In this document: in pieces, positions 1 through 9,673 of the stretch
Layout of the letters: every line of letters starts with the position of its first letter
Position numbering within the stretch: the first letter of the stretch is position 1
DNA from: Dunaliella salina
Lineage: Eukaryota > Chlorophyta > Chlorophyceae > Chlamydomonadales > Dunaliellaceae
Assembly (NCBI GenBank): GCA_002284615.2
Contig: MU070290.1
Location: forward strand, 3,072 to 32,296
Reading direction: 5' to 3'
Length of the DNA stretch: 29,225 nucleotides
Made by a program: the position numbers and the translations under genes
The notes under the pieces: model-generated
What the model saw: only the letters and a program-made list of their open reading frames with translations
What the model was told of the DNA's origin: nothing
Database searches by the model: none

Positions 1-199
1 CCTCAGAGCCTATCTGATTCTCCATGGCTCTCAACTACCGGCTGCGCCAATCACAAGAATGTCACCATTGACTTCCAATCTACCAACCCCCAGATAGATG
101 CCATGCCAACATGGCAATGCGCTATTGTCATTAAAAAAGTCGATCTCATGAAGGAAACTCTTCACCTTGACACATCTGAAAAGAAAAGAAAAGAAAAGA

Positions 200-290
200 A
201 AAACTACGTAGGAAGAGAAACTCTCCCTACATCAATTAAAGAAAAGGAGACACATTGGCTCAAAGAGCCGTGAGCCGAGACATCTGATGA
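200..290 (+). repeat. Left copy of a ~75-bp direct repeat flanking the retroelement
   Basis: ACTACGTAGGAAGAGAAACT..CATCAATTAAAGAAAAGGAG..CACATTGGCTCAAAGAGCCGTG. An (AAAAG)n stretch precedes it (178-203). Upstream 1-180 reads openly in one frame (VTIDFQSTNPQIDAMPTWQC), perhaps the end of another element copy. Confidence 0.75.
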
Positions 291-358
291 GGTCACCATG
301 CCCGCACAAACGTCGGAGGTAACCCTGTATTTACAATACTGATGGAAAGTGCGTTGGT

Positions 359-1030
359 TTGCTCACTGTAGACAGGCTCAGCATCCTGCTCGAAGCCTAC
401 AAAGCAGCCAAAGGGGCAGGCATCCATGCCACCATTCAACCACTTGTCCAGGATTCAGCAACTGAAATTATGGGACTGCTCTTTCGTCAAGAGGCTCAAC
501 GAAAAGACCTTTCAGCCAAGGGCAGAAAGCTCCACACTTCTAACACGCTGATCACACCTCCCCACATCCGACTAGCCCTGCATAAATGGTGTATGGTCTC
601 AACAGAAAGATTTCCCAACCCCCTTGAATTTGACGAGATGTACAACACCTGTTTCAGCACAAACTGCCAAGACCAGGTCTTTGGGGCGCACACAGACGCC
701 CTCTCTGTGCGCTACACTGGCTTCTCCTTCTGCCATCCACCACATGATGATGAAATAATGTCTAAACTCCTGCGCCACACAGTGCGCTCCTCCCTCCAAA
801 CCACAGATCCAGTTGCTACCTTCATGCTCCTGCCCCAATGGAGTAGCTTCAGCTGTAACGCTTAAATGAGCCAGCTTAACCAATACCCACACCTTGCACA
901 AGTTCTTGCCAGTTCCCTGCCAGAAACATCCAATACCTGGCACCACAACACTGGTTTGATACCATACCCAATCCCACCCCACCTTCTTATCCTATGTAGC
1001 GCATTGTTGTCTGGAATTCAAAAGCCAGAG
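359..1030 (+). pseudogene. Retroelement ORF fragment upstream of the RNase H region, faint adenine-methyltransferase likeness
   Basis: A 168-codon frame ends at TAA 863, and the same frame continues after it (MSQLNQYPHLAQVL), suggesting the stop is a lesion. The region VFGAHTDALSVRYTG then FSFCHPPHDDEIMSKLLRHT and TFMLLPQW is arranged like the FG..GSF-NPPF-x-x-(E/D)-x-M ... P-x-W core of PCIF1-type N6-adenine methyltransferases, with HPPH where NPPF would be. That likeness is an inference from memory; an unrelated retroelement domain is equally possible. It lies about 230 bp before the RNase H fragments, in the same orientation. Confidence 0.4.
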
Positions 1031-1269
1031 AATCACTAGATAGCACTCACAAAAATTGGTTTCAACTCCTCAAACACGATGTTACGGCTCACTGGCTACC
1101 CCTGGATCTTCTGAATCCAATGCCACCGCGTACCCACCAAGACCTAGCATCAAACACTCAGAAACAGAAATTCCAATCACTCCCCCCTGACATTCATAGC
1201 TGTTCACACACAAGTGCCTTCAGGCAAGGGCAGCCTCCATCCCTAACGCTACAAAAAATTGTTCACACC

Positions 1270-1740
1270 TAACATTAAGGACTGGGGAGAAATCGCCTAC
1301 ACTGACGGCAGTGTAATTAACACAGAGATGATGACTCCCTACCACTTTCTTGCTCAGGTGTTTACAAACCGGGAAGAGACTCGACTCCCAACACTTTCAA
1401 CTGCACATAAAACCCAATGGCCATGGGCCCACCGATACCATCACCAGAGCAGAACTTGTGGGTATCCTTGTGGCAGTCCAACACAAGCAAACTCAAATTG
1501 CAACTGATAGTGCATCCTGCCTCTCCCAGATATTTAAGCAACCCTCAATCGAATGCGCATGAGGTATGATCTACATGCAGAACTCATTCATGCAATGTCA
1601 ACTATATTAGAACACTACCCTCACCCTATCCATTTCTACAAAGTCAAAGCCCACTCTGGCATTATTGGAAATGAGGGGGCTGATGCTTGCGCTCGCACGG
1701 CAGCCCTCTCAGGCACCATTGACATTGCATTTCCAGACCC
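1270..1740 (+). pseudogene. RNase H domain of a non-LTR retroelement, broken into several frames
   Basis: The pieces appear in RNase H order: EIAYTDGSVI (1289-1318), GAGVYKPGRDS in a second frame, TITRAELVGILVAVQHKQTQ then IATDSASCLSQI in a third, and FYKVKAHSGIIGNEGADACA in the frame opening at 1553. They contain the expected D-G-S, E, D-S and H/N-x-x-A-D residues. At least two frameshifts are needed, so it is inactive. Confidence 0.85.
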
Positions 1741-1787
1741 TTTCCACAATTCTTATTGGCTTTCATTGAAGACCTCTTCCACACAAG

Positions 1788-2639
1788 ATGATGGCATGCG
1801 CCGCTCCTTTCCCAATCCAATACCTCACCAACCTGAATGACAAACTTCAAGCACACATGCATGAGAAATACAAGCTTGGTTCTACTGACACCTCTGGCTA
1901 CCACTACCAGAGATGGCAGAAATTTAATGATGCCATATCACCAACCACCATTGCAAACACTGAATCTCGCAACCCAATTTCTCAACTTGCTAACAAGGAG
2001 ACCAGCAATTCCTTCTGGAAAAATCCAGAGATTACCCTTACACAGCAAATAAACATAATTAAGTATCACACAGATACACTGTATAATCAGAGTCATGCCT
2101 TCAAATTCAACTTTTCCAGTTCTGGTAGATGCCCACTATGTCAGGATATGGACCACATTGACCACATACTCCTCAGATGTACAAACTCAACAATGAGCGA
2201 GATGCACACCGACAGACACAATGCAGCCCTAAGTCTTTGTATAAACCCCTCAGTAAAGGCCGGTGTGGTTCATCCCTTATTGGTATGGATGCCGCCCAGT
2301 GGCTGCAGTAACGAGAGACTCCTGGATCTGGGCATACAAGTCCCTGCAAACATATCAAGAGCTGTTACAGACTGGTTTTTCCCTAATGGTACTGGCTCCC
2401 CTGCCCGGCACCAAACTTGCCCTGGTGCTATCTTTGTGCGCCCTATTCCAGGCAGACAAACTTACCTTGATCCTTCCAAGATCCCTCCTCAAGACAGGGA
2501 CATCCGCCTTGTAGAACTCAAATTCTGTCCCGACAAAAACACCTTCATCACTCTAGGACGTGCAGTAACCCTACATTCTTACACCAAGACTAGGCTCAAA
2601 ATCCGCAGCTCAAGAATCCAAACAGGAATGACAAAGTGA
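1788..2639 (+). pseudogene. Retroelement C-terminus: CCHC finger and degenerate restriction-like endonuclease (RLE)
   Basis: The open frame of 283 codons holds C-x2-C-x7-H-x4-C (CPLCQDMDHIDHILLRC, 2130-2180), the spacing seen before the endonuclease of R2-type elements. Downstream PGAIFVRPIPG (2421) and DIRLVELKFCPD (about 2502-2536) fit a PD..(D/E)xK nuclease core in which the D of PD has become G. No RT is present in the window copy. RNase H plus RLE suggests a Dualen/RandI-like or related green-algal family; the clade is inferred. Confidence 0.6.
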
Positions 2640-2724
2640 CTTTACACATCATCTTAATTGGTGTGGCCGGTACCATTTACAATGAGAATACATTCTCACC
2701 TCTAAAGAATCTTGGCCTTAAGAA

Positions 2725-2812
2725 AGAAAAGAAAACTACGTAGGCAGAGAAGCTCTCCCTACATCAATTAAGGAAAAGGTGACACATTGGCTCAAAAAAA
2801 GAGCCGTGTGCC
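2725..2812 (+). repeat. Right copy of the ~75-bp direct repeat
   Basis: ACTACGTAGGCAGAGAAGCT..CATCAATTAAGGAAAAGGTG..CACATTGGCTCAAAAAAAGA. It is preceded by AAGAAAGAAAAGAAA, as on the left. It is either the shared 3' UTR of two head-to-tail copies of the family or a terminal direct repeat. Confidence 0.8.
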
Positions 2813-2814
2813 CC

Positions 2815-4430
2815 CTTCACCATAAGGTATGAAAAAGAAAATGCTAATGTGGATCTGGAGGGTTACTAGAAGCACCTAGCTCTAGAGCCTGGCTGTGGTA
2901 TTATTGTTTTCAATAGCGCGGCGGATGGTGACTAGTTTGTGGGCATATTGAACAGAATGGGCATGCCGTTTTGACTGGGGGCCTTCTTATACCAGTGACT
3001 GTAACCTTCCCATATGGCGAGGACAGAAACGGCTTATGAAGTCGGCTTCTTGTAAAGAAGGTGAGCATCTGGCAGGATCATGCCTGTGCAGCTACCATCG
3101 GGGGGTTTTTGCAGCTGCTGCTCCAGCTCCTTGGCACGACAGAGGCCAGAAGTGGCCGCCAGATCATCAATCTTGCCTGGAGCATCACAAGCCAAAACAA
3201 GATTGAAGTGCCTGAGAACACGAAATCAATGATTTGCTATGCGTTGAAGAGGGAGGAGATGCAACAATCCGTTTTAGATTGGGGTCGTGTTATTTGGACA
3301 GCAGGCGATAAAAGTCTTCTTGCAGTGAACAGTCAAAAAGTTCGCTCTTAATTATCCGAGGACGAAGATGTTTTCATGTATGTTATTTAATTGTTTTAAT
3401 GCTTTAAAATCAACTATGCCACGTTGGTTATTTAGGTGAGTCTTGCTTTATTCCCTTGCTTTGTATGTCTGGAATATTTACAACAAGAAGAAAGGTAAAG
3501 TTACTTTTTCAAGTTTCTTATTCTATACTTTTAACCTTCTACTGATTTTTTGGGAGCCCGTACTCCTTTTATTCTATTTTTTAATTTTCTATATACTGGA
3601 TTGGTCAATTCTAGTAGTTAATTTTAATTTTAATCTAATTGTTTATTCTCACAATCAAGTATCAACTAAACTTGCACACTCTGCCGCATGCCACATTGAT
3701 ACATACCCAGGGCCCAGGCACCGTGTATCTTTTTGGTGAACCAAGGGAAAGGAAAAAGAAGCGAGTCCAATGGGAATGGGAAGGAGAGTTTGCAGTACCC
3801 CCTCCCTGGTTTTGTTAACCAGAGTTGAAAGAAGTCTTCACATAAGCACGCCTGGTGTAGCAAGATACAAGCTAACTGGACGGAATGAGCACGAAGCTCC
3901 TGAGCAAGCATGGCTTATGAGTGTCCGGACCAAGCTCTTTTAGGGGCTTTAGAGCGTGAGGGGTGTGGATGACCCTGCCTACTCTTGACAATTTGTTTGG
4001 TATGGAGATAGTCGAGCTGAGGTCTTGAAAGGTGGATGTCAAGGTCCAAGGTGCCACCTTGTGTTGTGTCAAACTTCATAGAGACTGTTTCATCTGTACA
4101 GATGCACCTGCATGAGAGTGTTGTCAAAGATCTGCTGTAACACGTACTTGCATGCAGTATATGCACTCTGCAATCACGTGAAGTGCTGAAAGATGAGGGG
4201 AGGTGAGGATTCCCTGAAATAAACGATATTGTTGCCTTTGTCCTTGAAAAGCTGCTGCAAAAGTTCGTCTAGAGCACTCCATGTCTTAGCATGAAGAAGG
4301 CTTTATCCCTCTCTTTGTTACCTTTTCTTTTTTCATAAACAGACCAGGAGGGAGGAAAAATTTTTCGTGGAAGGCACGTGTAAATTCTGCGCTAGGCCCC
4401 CCTGCCCCCCCCCCCCTCCCGAACCCCCTT
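2815..4430. other. No recognised gene; LINE 3'-end relic at 2952-3010
   Basis: GAACAGAATGGGCATGCCGT then TTTGACTGGGGGCCTTCTTA and CTGTAACC match the LINE 3' end with its CTGTAAC tail. 3380-3660 is markedly AT-rich and holds a 98-codon hydrophobic ORF that looks like composition only. Confidence 0.5.
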
Positions 4431-4439
4431 CCTGTGCCC

Positions 4440-4830
4440 ATACTCAAACAAAAAGGGTACCAACCTGTTCCTCTTTCAAAAAGCTATTAACCAGCGTACT
4501 CAGCGCAATGAAATATTGAGTCGTAGCAGGGTTGTGGGGGAAAAACTGAGCAGCAGATGCCCATGCATACCTGCCCTCCAGACTACCACAGCTGGCTTGC
4601 AAGTCCACAAATTGCCCTCCTGGCTTCACCACGCAATAATACATCATACATTGTTACTATCCTCAAAGTTAGGATTTTTTGGCTGCACTTTTGCCTCCAC
4701 ACAGCCTGCTGCTGAGACCCTTACGTGTTTGGCACTGACTCCCAGCCATGCACAGAGACCCCCCTTTCACCCGATTTGCTCAAAGTGGGTGCCAAGCGAC
4801 AGTTCTTGAGCTCAGGATTCCGAATATTTA
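4440..4830 (-). repeat. R1 dispersed repeat, copy 4 (inverted)
   Basis: The complement of this stretch gives the R1 order: CTCAAGAACTGTCGCTTGGC, GGGGGGTCTCTGTGCATG, TGAGGATAGTAACAATG, GGACTTGCAAGCCAGCTGTG, GAAAGAGGAACAGGTTGGTA then CCCTTTTT. A C-run at 4398-4412 corresponds to the G-rich end of the other copies. Confidence 0.88.
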
Positions 4831-4849
4831 GTTCTCAAATAGATTGACA

Positions 4850-7050
4850 CGTGCCATCCAAAAGTTACACGAAACCTTCCTTCTGAACAGACAGTGGTTT
4901 TGACTATAGGCCTTCTTCTCCTCGTACTACAAACGCCATGCGTCCATTTCCCCTGCTTTCAACCATTAAACGCTGCATTAACCTTGAAGTTAGTCTGCAC
5001 ATAAAGCTTCCTTACTTGCAGCCCAGCAGTTGCACATTGTGACTGATGTTAGTACGTTAACCTTTGTAAACCCTTGTATCCTTGCAACTTTTGCATGGAG
5101 AAGATGCACTGAAGGTGTTTTGAAGTGGGTGATTGCAGGAATTCCAAGGCAACTCCGATTCAATCCGCTGACCTCTTATATTGGACGCTGCACTGAACGT
5201 ATATCCATAGCGTGCTCTACGCTCTTCAATATTAATCATAAATCCTATGATAAATTTCACTGCATCTGAGTCTGCCATAACAACCTTGCCCACAGCTCAC
5301 TCGCGCGCTGGCAGGAACTGCTTGATTACCATGTTAAAAGCAGCTGGGAGTAAGGAGTATTGTATAAGTTCAAGGGCCATTGTCATGTGGAAGGTGAAGC
5401 TTCAATTCTAACTGCACATTTCTGAGGATCTGAGTACTTGAAGTGCTTTCACATAAGTGCTCTGCCAGCTTGAATCACTTAAGTGCTCTGCCAGCTCGAA
5501 AGGTGATTTGGTGAAGTTGGAAAGGTGTGAGGATAAGAGTACTGGGGGGTCCAAGGCTAAGCTTGGCGCCATATTCTGTGCATGCTGCACTATATGCACT
5601 AGGCACCTTGGAAAGATGGAATAGAGATCACTGCGGTGCTGCTCGGAGGCCTCTCAATCTCATTCTTGGCCTGGTGTCTTTGCAGTCTTCTACCTATGCA
5701 AGAGGGAAACACCACTGTCCTGGAAGAAGCTGGCCTCCTTTGCCTCAGTCAGGAAGTATGAGGGAAGTATGCCCAGGGAGGCAGGCGTGAAGAATTTGTG
5801 TAGCTTTTGGACGGCACTTGTGAATCCGTTTAACAACTACGCTGCCAAAAAGTTGTCTTTTGGTCAGGCGCCACAACCTATGCCAGATTTGCCGGACACT
5901 TTCAAACCCACTTCTGAGTAGGGTGGTTTGCTTGCTTGGGTCATTGGTCTTCTATGGCCTGTCGGTGGCATCTGGATGTGGCTCAGTTGGAGCTTTGTGC
6001 ATCAAAAACATGCATTTCTCTCATTTGGGCACACCAGTGCATGTTTTGAGGCAACAGGTGTTTCTCTATTAATATTTTAGTAATTAAGGAGCATCAGTTG
6101 TGCCCCATACCTGCACTTTTTGGTCACCCCTGGGAATGGCCATTTTTTGAGGGACCCTGCTCAGGCCCAAACTGCAGCAGCGAGTGTTTGGGCAGCCTGC
6201 TGGTAATATTGCAAGTGATTTTGGGTTGTCGGGAGGACCCCTGATGCTCGTCGGATTTTCATCGCACGGACAAGCACGCATAAACACGGAGGTCTGGCCA
6301 GGCCCTGATAGGCCACCTCCGCGCCCACTGTCTGTCCTGGACGATGCCTGGGGTTGTCATCATCAACACTGACGCCGCGGGCTGTGAAGATGGGCGCCTG
6401 GGAGGAGCTGCTGGGCTCTGCAAAGTTGCTGGAGCTAAAAACTGCCAAATATTTGCTTGTGGGCACACATGGGAGGAATTCAATGTAGTTTTGGTGATAT
6501 TCTTAACAAGTTGTGACACCTGGATTCTAGTTTCGCTGCTGATTCGTTTTCAGGACCTTTTGTGTAATTCTGGTTGTCGCAACTTCTTCTTTCACACACA
6601 AAATGAAAATCTGTGCCCTCACATCTGCAGCTGTTCGCAAAATATTGCACTTTTGAAATCAAACACTTGACCCCGTCCCAACACTCCGCTGAAGTGCCCA
6701 AATTTCATTAAATATTAATAGAGAGCCTTCCCCTGTTGTCATCACTCCTTTTGACTGGCTTTGGAGCACCCCCAGGACAGCCCCCTGCCAGCTTGCATCA
6801 GGTGGCCACCAGTGCACTCAGGGACCATCCTGGGGTCCACCTGCAGGCTTGGGGGTGCAGCTGGAGGGTTAGGGCACACAGGGGGTGAGTTTTGCTGGCT
6901 GAGCGAGCAAACGTGCAGACCTAGCACACAGCAGGGTTCACCAAATGGGACCAGCTCAGCGCTGAAAAATTGCTTTCTTTACTAGCTTTCAGGAGGTGTT
7001 CTCAGGATGGGCAGAGGTGGCCTGGCTGGCAAAAGGCAGGATATCACACA
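4850..7050. other. No recognised gene; LINE 3'-end relic near 4880
   Basis: GAACAGACAGTGGTTTTGAC then TATAGGCCTTCTTC at 4884-4917 matches the LINE 3' terminus at 15021. The remainder has only short overlapping ORFs in both strands. A TGAATCACTTAAGTGCTCTGCCAG-type duplication lies at 5445-5495 (AAGTGCTCTGCCAGCTTGAA / AAGTGCTCTGCCAGCTCGAA). I see no motif I can name. Confidence 0.5.
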
Positions 7051-7334
7051 AGGTTGTGGCGCCCGTCTTTTGGGGACCCCCCTCCAGAATTTTCCTGGGC
7101 CGCTTCAGGAGCCTCCAAGAAGCATAACTTTTGGAACTCGTCGGTCAATCTGATTAAGATTTATATATTCGGAATCCTGAGCTCGAGAGCTATCAATTGC
7201 TGTATATATGGGTCCAATTGGAGGGGGTCGGGGGGGGGAGGGGGGGGGGGGAAAGGGGGGTCCGAGTTTTTGGGACCCCCCTCCAGAATTTTACTGAGCC
7301 ACTTCTACAGGATTATAAACATATCACGGGATTC

Positions 7335-7750
7335 CTCAGCTTGAGAACTGTCGATTGGCACCCTCTTTGAGAAAATTGGGTAAAAGGGGGGGTCTCTGTG
7401 CATGAATCAGATTCAGTGCCACATGCCCATGGGTGTAGGCTGCTGGGGGTCTGAAGACAAACATGCAGCAAACAAATCCAAACTTCCATGATAGAGGCAA
7501 GGCGTAATAAGTCCTTGCATGTGAAGTCAAAAGTTCTATTTATGAACTCACAAGCCAGCTGTGGGTGCCTGGAGGGGCAGATTTGCATGGGCGTCCATTC
7601 TCCAGTTTTTGCCCCATAAGTCTGCTCCAACACAATGTTTAGTTGTGATTCGCATGCAGATGGACGGGGAATTTAAAGAGGAGCAGATTGGTACCCTTTT
7701 TGACCGGATTGGGGCACCAGAAGGGGGGTTTTTGGGGGGGGGGAGCAGGG
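7335..7750 (+). repeat. R1 dispersed repeat, copy 1
   Basis: Landmarks are CTTGAGAACTGTCGATTGGC, GGGGGGGTCTCTGTGCATGA, AACATGCAGCAAACAAATCC, ATGATAGAGG, CACAAGCCAGCTGTGGGTGC, TTTTGCCCCATAAGTCTGCT, ATGCAGATGGACGGGGAATT, AGAGGAGCAGATTGGTACCC, then a G-rich end. Upstream, the segment GACCCCCCTCCAGAATTTT occurs twice (about 7075 and 7276), suggesting a further partial unit. Short ORFs here are not coding. Confidence 0.9.
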
Positions 7751-7839
7751 GGGTCCCACCCAGTTTTTGGGGATGGTGTACACAACTTTTTATGCTCCTG
7801 GCCGCTTCAACAAAATTCTAGATACATCAATGGAACCCT

Positions 7840-8240
7840 GAGCTCAAGAACTGTGGATTGGCACCCACTTTGAGCTAATCGAGTGTAAGGGGGGTCTCTG
7901 CGCATGTGTTGGAGTCGGTGCCACAGGCATATGGGTGTAAGTCGCAGGGGGTGGTGGACGCAAACATGCAGCAAACCAATCCAAACTTCCAGGATAGAAA
8001 CAGCTCACTCTGCATAATTGCTTAGTGAAGTCGGGAAGGCAGTTTCAGGACTTGCAAGCCACTTATGGATGCCTGCCTGCATGGGCGCCTGCAGCTCATT
8101 TTTTGCCCCATACCTCTGCTGCAACTCACTCTTTCAATGCGTTGAGTATGCAGATGGATGGGGAGTTCAAAGAGGAGCAGATTGGTACCCTTAATGTCTA
8201 CATTGTGGCACTGGTTGGGGGGGGGGCTGGGGGTGGTGGT
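7840..8240 (+). repeat. R1 dispersed repeat, copy 2
   Basis: It has the same order of landmarks as copy 1: CTCAAGAACTGTGGATTGGC, GGGGGGTCTCTGCGCATG, AACATGCAGCAAACCAATCC, CAGGATAGAAA, GACTTGCAAGCCACTTATGG, TTTTGCCCCATACCTCTGCT, ATGCAGATGGATGGGGAGTT and AGAGGAGCAGATTGGTACCC. It abuts copy 1 in the same orientation with only ~90 bp between. Confidence 0.9.
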
Positions 8241-9085
8241 TAGGTAAGAAGGGTTTCACCCCAAAAATTGACATGACGTCCATTACTTTTCTTTCCCACG
8301 TTCCTGCCCCACCCCTAAAATTTTTCCAGGAATAGACATTACCAGGGGGGGGGTCACACACAAGTTTGGGCTTAACCAAACGCGTATGTACGCGTGAAAT
8401 ATGCATGCGTCACGTACACACATGAATTTAGAGGGCCATTTTGGGCTGGGAGGGCCTCAGGTGGTTGAGGCCCCTGGAGGCAATCCCAACCACCTCCCAG
8501 GCAACCCCCCATTCCAGAGGCCATTCATATTAATATGCCATAGATGAGGGCCCTGAGTGGGAAAATGCCACAGTGGCAGAGCTCGATGAAGCAGGAGGGA
8601 AGAGTGGCCACAAGTGCAAGCTGCACTCATCACATGTTTACAAACACCACAAGCTCCTGCAGCAACTTGCACTGCTGCAGTGCGCTAGAAACCTGCAGGC
8701 TCATCTTGGATGGCTCAGCCTTGGTTGTGAGAGGAGAGGAGGAGCAGAAGGAGAAGACTGGGCTGCATGCTGCTCAGGGGCTCGAGGAGAGGTTTGCCCT
8801 CTCCACGGACGGAGGGTTGATCATATGGCCTATGCGTTGAGGACGATTCAGAGTAAATATTAAACACGTCACACTGAAGGGAAGCAGCGAAGCTTGAGAC
8901 GAGAGGCCCTTGTTGGCCTCAAAGGCACCTCTGATAGATGTATTTTCTGGCATTTGGCAAACAGCCATTTCTTGCATACGCATTTATATGTCAATTTTAA
9001 CGACACGCATAAACACGCATATTCACGTGTGATCTATCCCTACAAATTACCATCGATTACCTGGGATCATTAACTGTTCAATAGC
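8240..9085. other. No recognised gene between R1 copies 2 and 3
   Basis: Overlapping plus-strand ORFs of 98 and 96 codons at 8544-8863 are in different frames and carry no motif I recognise. ACGCGTATGTACGCGTG (8381-8397) and ACGCATAAACACGCATATTC (9004-9023) are short CG-rich alternating tracts. Confidence 0.5.
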
Positions 9086-9089
9086 ACCG

Positions 9090-9490
9090 TCTCAGTGCAA
9101 ATTGGTCGCAGGGGTGGGTCTGTGTGCATGACTTGGAATCAATGCCATGCATGGGTGTAGGCAGCATGGGGTGGAAGGTAAACACGCAGCAAATCAATCC
9201 GAACCAACCAGGATAGTGACAATGTAGGATGATTTATTGTATGGTTAAATTCGGGAGTGCAGTTTGTGGGCTTGCAAGCAAATTGTGAGTGCCTGCTAGG
9301 ACAGACATGCGTGAGCGTCCGCTGCTCTTTGCCCCATAACTCAGCTGCAACTCACTTTTTTGATGCATTGAACATGCAGGTAGATGGACCAAAGAGGAGC
9401 ACATTGGTATCCTTCTTGTCTGGGCAGGAGCACCAGAAGGGGGTTTTAGGAGATGGGTGGTGGGTCTGGGGGGGTCCAGCCCAAAATTGC
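9090..9490 (+). repeat. R1 dispersed repeat, copy 3
   Basis: It runs from GGGTGGGTCTGTGTGCATGA through GTAAACACGCAGCAAATCAA, CAGGATAGTGACAATG, GGGCTTGCAAGC, TGCCCCATAACTCAGCTGCA and ATGCAGGTAGATGG to GGAGCACATTGGTATCC and a G-rich end. It has no intact ORF. Confidence 0.85.
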
Positions 9491-9588
9491 CTTGCACAAA
9501 AAACCCATTTCCTCCCTCCTGAGGTGGAGTTAATTTGAGAGACTTCAGGGATCCACAGGGTTCTGTTCAAGACGGTCTGCAGCTTTAC

Positions 9589-9673
9589 CTTCAAATGCTT
9601 TTGCCTGCTCCTTGTTCAACTGCAGCATGTACTTGCCGCTCTCAGCCACAGCAAGTCCCCCGGGGACAAGGAC
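9589..9673 (-). CDS. DNAAF3: DNAAF3 exon with VLVPGGLAVAESGKYMLQL (C-terminal region)
   Basis: The acceptor TTTTTGATACAG is followed by GTCCTTGTCCCC. The reading is VLVPGGLAVAESGKYMLQLN then KEQAKAFE, the family helix with the E-x-x-x-(Y/F)-M/L-x-L-x-x-EQ pattern near the C-terminus. The donor is GTAAAG, phase 1. The following exon is not certain: an acceptor near 8953 gives a phase-compatible frame (ENTSIRGAFEANKG) that stops at about 8774, but it lacks family motifs. Confidence 0.78.

Noticed and set aside
7210..7260. Poly-G/GA stretch as a G-quadruplex regulatory site
   Set aside because: G-runs are the ordinary end of R1 copies here; there is no gene context to support regulation.
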